Assembly (NCBI RefSeq): GCF_000189635.1
Contig: NW_002476246.1
Location: 372,001 to 436,000, forward strand
Length of the DNA stretch: 64,000 nucleotides
Reading direction: 5' to 3'
From: Tetrahymena thermophila SB210
Lineage: Eukaryota > Ciliophora > Oligohymenophorea > Hymenostomatida > Tetrahymenidae
Shown: positions 61,834 through 64,000 of the stretch, in pieces
Layout: every line of letters starts with the position of its first letter
How positions within the stretch are numbered: position 1 is the first letter of the stretch
Program-made: the position numbers and the translations under genes
The notes under the pieces: generated by a model
The model's input: the letters and a program-made list of their open reading frames with translations, nothing else
Databases searched by the model: none
Told to the model about the DNA's origin: nothing

Positions 61834-64000
61834 TAAAATAAATAAAATATGTTTTTATATTATTAAACTCTTGTAAAACAATTTTTTATTTTAAAAAATA
61901 AAAATGTATTTTAGAATTTTTTTTTTATACAAATTACATATTTATTTATTATACTTTATATATTAATTTTTACTCTAAATGATTACTCCTAGAAAGTGTG
62001 TAAATTATTTTTAATCCTTAATTTGAAAAAACATAAAAAATAATATATCTAAAATAATTGATTACTCAGAATTACAAAATAGAAAGCTCAAAAAAACTAG
62101 ATCCAATTATTTTTTGTGTTAAAAAAATATTAATTTGTTTGTTTTAAGATAAAAAATTCAAAAATTAAGATATTTGTTTGAATATAATAATAATAATTTA
62201 ACCAATTAGTCATTTTTATTTTTTATTTAAATTTATTTGTATAAGGTATTTTAGTCTAAGTTAATCATTTTGAGATATTTTTTAATTATAAGGATTTGAT
62301 GTATATTTCAAATATCAAAAAATTAATACTGTTGTGGTATTTATTTAGATTAAAGTCATATTAAATTAATTGAAACAAATTGTAAATTTATAAATTTTAA
62401 GCTTTAGATCATATTCAATATTTAGTGTAATCTATTTTAAGATAAAAAAATATATAATTCTATCTATAACGCCTTTTTATTTTTAGTCATAACTTCTTAA
62501 TGTAAAAAATATTCAAATCTGATAAAGCATAATAAATGATAGAAAGCAAATGCAATTTTTTATTTTTATATCATAAAATTTTTAAGAAAAATATTTTTTT
62601 TTATCTAATCTTATTTATTTTAGAAATAAATTTAATCATACTATCTTCAATAAAAAAAAAGCTAAATAAAAGTTCGCAATAATATAGATCATTATTTTAT
62701 TTTTCTAGAAATAAGTAATAACTAGTTAGAAACTAGTAAAAATATGGTAAACTTAATAAGACTATAAATAAATTAATATAAAATGAAAAATGGTTAATTT
62801 AATATTGATTTCAAATACCTATTTCTAAAATAATTTATTAAGGCTGATTTAAAATATATGTCTAATAAAGATATTTATAATATCATACATTTATAAATAA
62901 TAGAATGGTCATAGAGAATTTTGTTAATTAAATATTAAAAATTGGTTGTAAATAAAATAAATATTTGATGTCAAAAATATCTATTCGTGATTTTTAATAA
63001 AATTTGATTTTCTATTTTACAAAGATATTTCCAAAATCTAAAGGATAAATTATAAAAGAATTTTTTTAGTCTTTGATACTTTTATTAATAATATAAAATT
63101 CTTATATTAGAAATCATTGAAATAATTATTTAAAATATGGCCTTAATTTTAAGTATTAATTGCCACATATTTCTTATTTTAATTGAAATAATAATAATTC
63201 AATTAATTAAAATATAAAAAATATTTCTGTTAAGTTAGTTTGTATTTTAAAATAAATTTTATTGGATATTTTTTCTATTAAATATAAAAAATATTTTCAA
63301 ATGAATTTGCTCTTCTCAATAAATACTTAACTTATCTCTTACTCACCTAATACAGTAAAAATGAATTATATATTATTTAATACCTAATCAGGTGTACATA
63401 AGATATAAAATATATTTTTTAATACATTTATTTATTAATTTTGAATTAAAACAAGAGCAAGTAAGTGCATATTTTAAAGAATATGTCTAAAGAGCAAAAT
63501 CAGTACTTTTGGTTACTTAAATTGATTATTAGAGATGTATTTTAAAATATCCTTGTAAAATATCCCTTTTAAATCAATACTTTATATTTACTTGAATTAA
63601 TGTGGTTATGGATAAAGATTTTTATTTTGAGGTATATTTTGAATTATTACTTGAGTAAGCACCACTAATCAAAGTTGATTACTATTTCTTATTTAGTATC
63701 CATGTAAAAATAAATTAACCAGATCCAAATAACAAGAAATTGAGCTTATCTTTTTAAAAATTCAATGGTGTTAGATTTAGTTCGATTCTATTCCATATAT
63801 ATGTTTTTATTTGATATTCAAAAAGCTGATTATTTTCCTTCTTTGTGTATCTAAAAATCATATATACTTGTTTTGTTTATTATTTTAATCAAAAGTAACA
63901 AAATTCTGTCAAAAACACAAATTCAGATTAATTCAAAAAGTAACAAAGAGGAGAAATATCTCTACAAAATATTTTAGAGAAAATATGATCAAAATATTTT
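61834..64000. other. 2.2-kb intergenic region to the right edge
   Basis: Very A+T-rich. From about 63470 the base composition is slightly less extreme and an 87-codon frame is open at 63483-63743 (MSKEQNQYFWLLKL), too short to call a gene without support. No RNA gene or repeat is seen. Confidence 0.45.

Noticed and set aside
63483..63743. 87-codon code-6 frame starting MSKEQNQYFW
   Set aside because: Within chance length for this base composition, with no domain and no paralogue in the window.

Overview
The window is from a ciliate nuclear genome, most likely Tetrahymena or a close relative. It is extremely A+T rich. Every long gene is continuous only when TAA and TAG are read as glutamine and TGA is the sole stop (ciliate code, table 6). 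Introns are short GT...AG, A+T-rich sequences, mostly 44-220 nt, which is unlike the ~25-nt introns of Paramecium. Read with the standard code, almost every gene here looks like debris. All gene models below were re-read by hand in code 6, and exon lengths were checked to keep frame to the TGA.

Layout. (1) 1-1661: the 3' part of a multi-pass membrane protein gene that enters from the left edge. (2) 1937-34045: a tandem triplication of a block holding three genes: a TPR protein, an unrecognised 417-aa protein, and a giant cysteine-rich multi-pass membrane protein. All three genes are intact in block 1. In blocks 2 and 3 the first two are pseudogenes, while the giant gene stays open in all three (1822, 2026 and 1722 aa). 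(3) 34812-40969, minus strand: a fourth giant paralogue (1914 aa). (4) 42149-42446: two identical tRNA-Ala(AGC) genes; a third copy lies at 50149. (5) 43301-49835: a fifth giant paralogue (1901 aa), head-to-head with the fourth. (6) 50928-52385: a zinc-binding/coiled-coil protein of TRIM-like layout. (7) 54177-61833: a sixth giant paralogue (2130 aa). (8) The rest is A+T-rich intergenic DNA.

The six giant proteins form one family. Each has a signal peptide, an N-terminal domain of about 200 residues, hundreds of residues of CxC...NCxxC...DGxxCxxC modules, a cysteine-poor juxtamembrane domain, a conserved multi-pass region and a glutamine/asparagine-rich tail. The first three introns are at equivalent sites and phase in all six. 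The cysteine arrays change length by whole in-frame units: 306 nt in copies 1-3 (2, 4 and 1 units) and 297 nt in copy 5 (six units). This looks like a locally expanding cluster of cell-surface receptor or recognition proteins. Function is inferred from architecture only. No database search was possible, so family names are from recognition and not from alignment.
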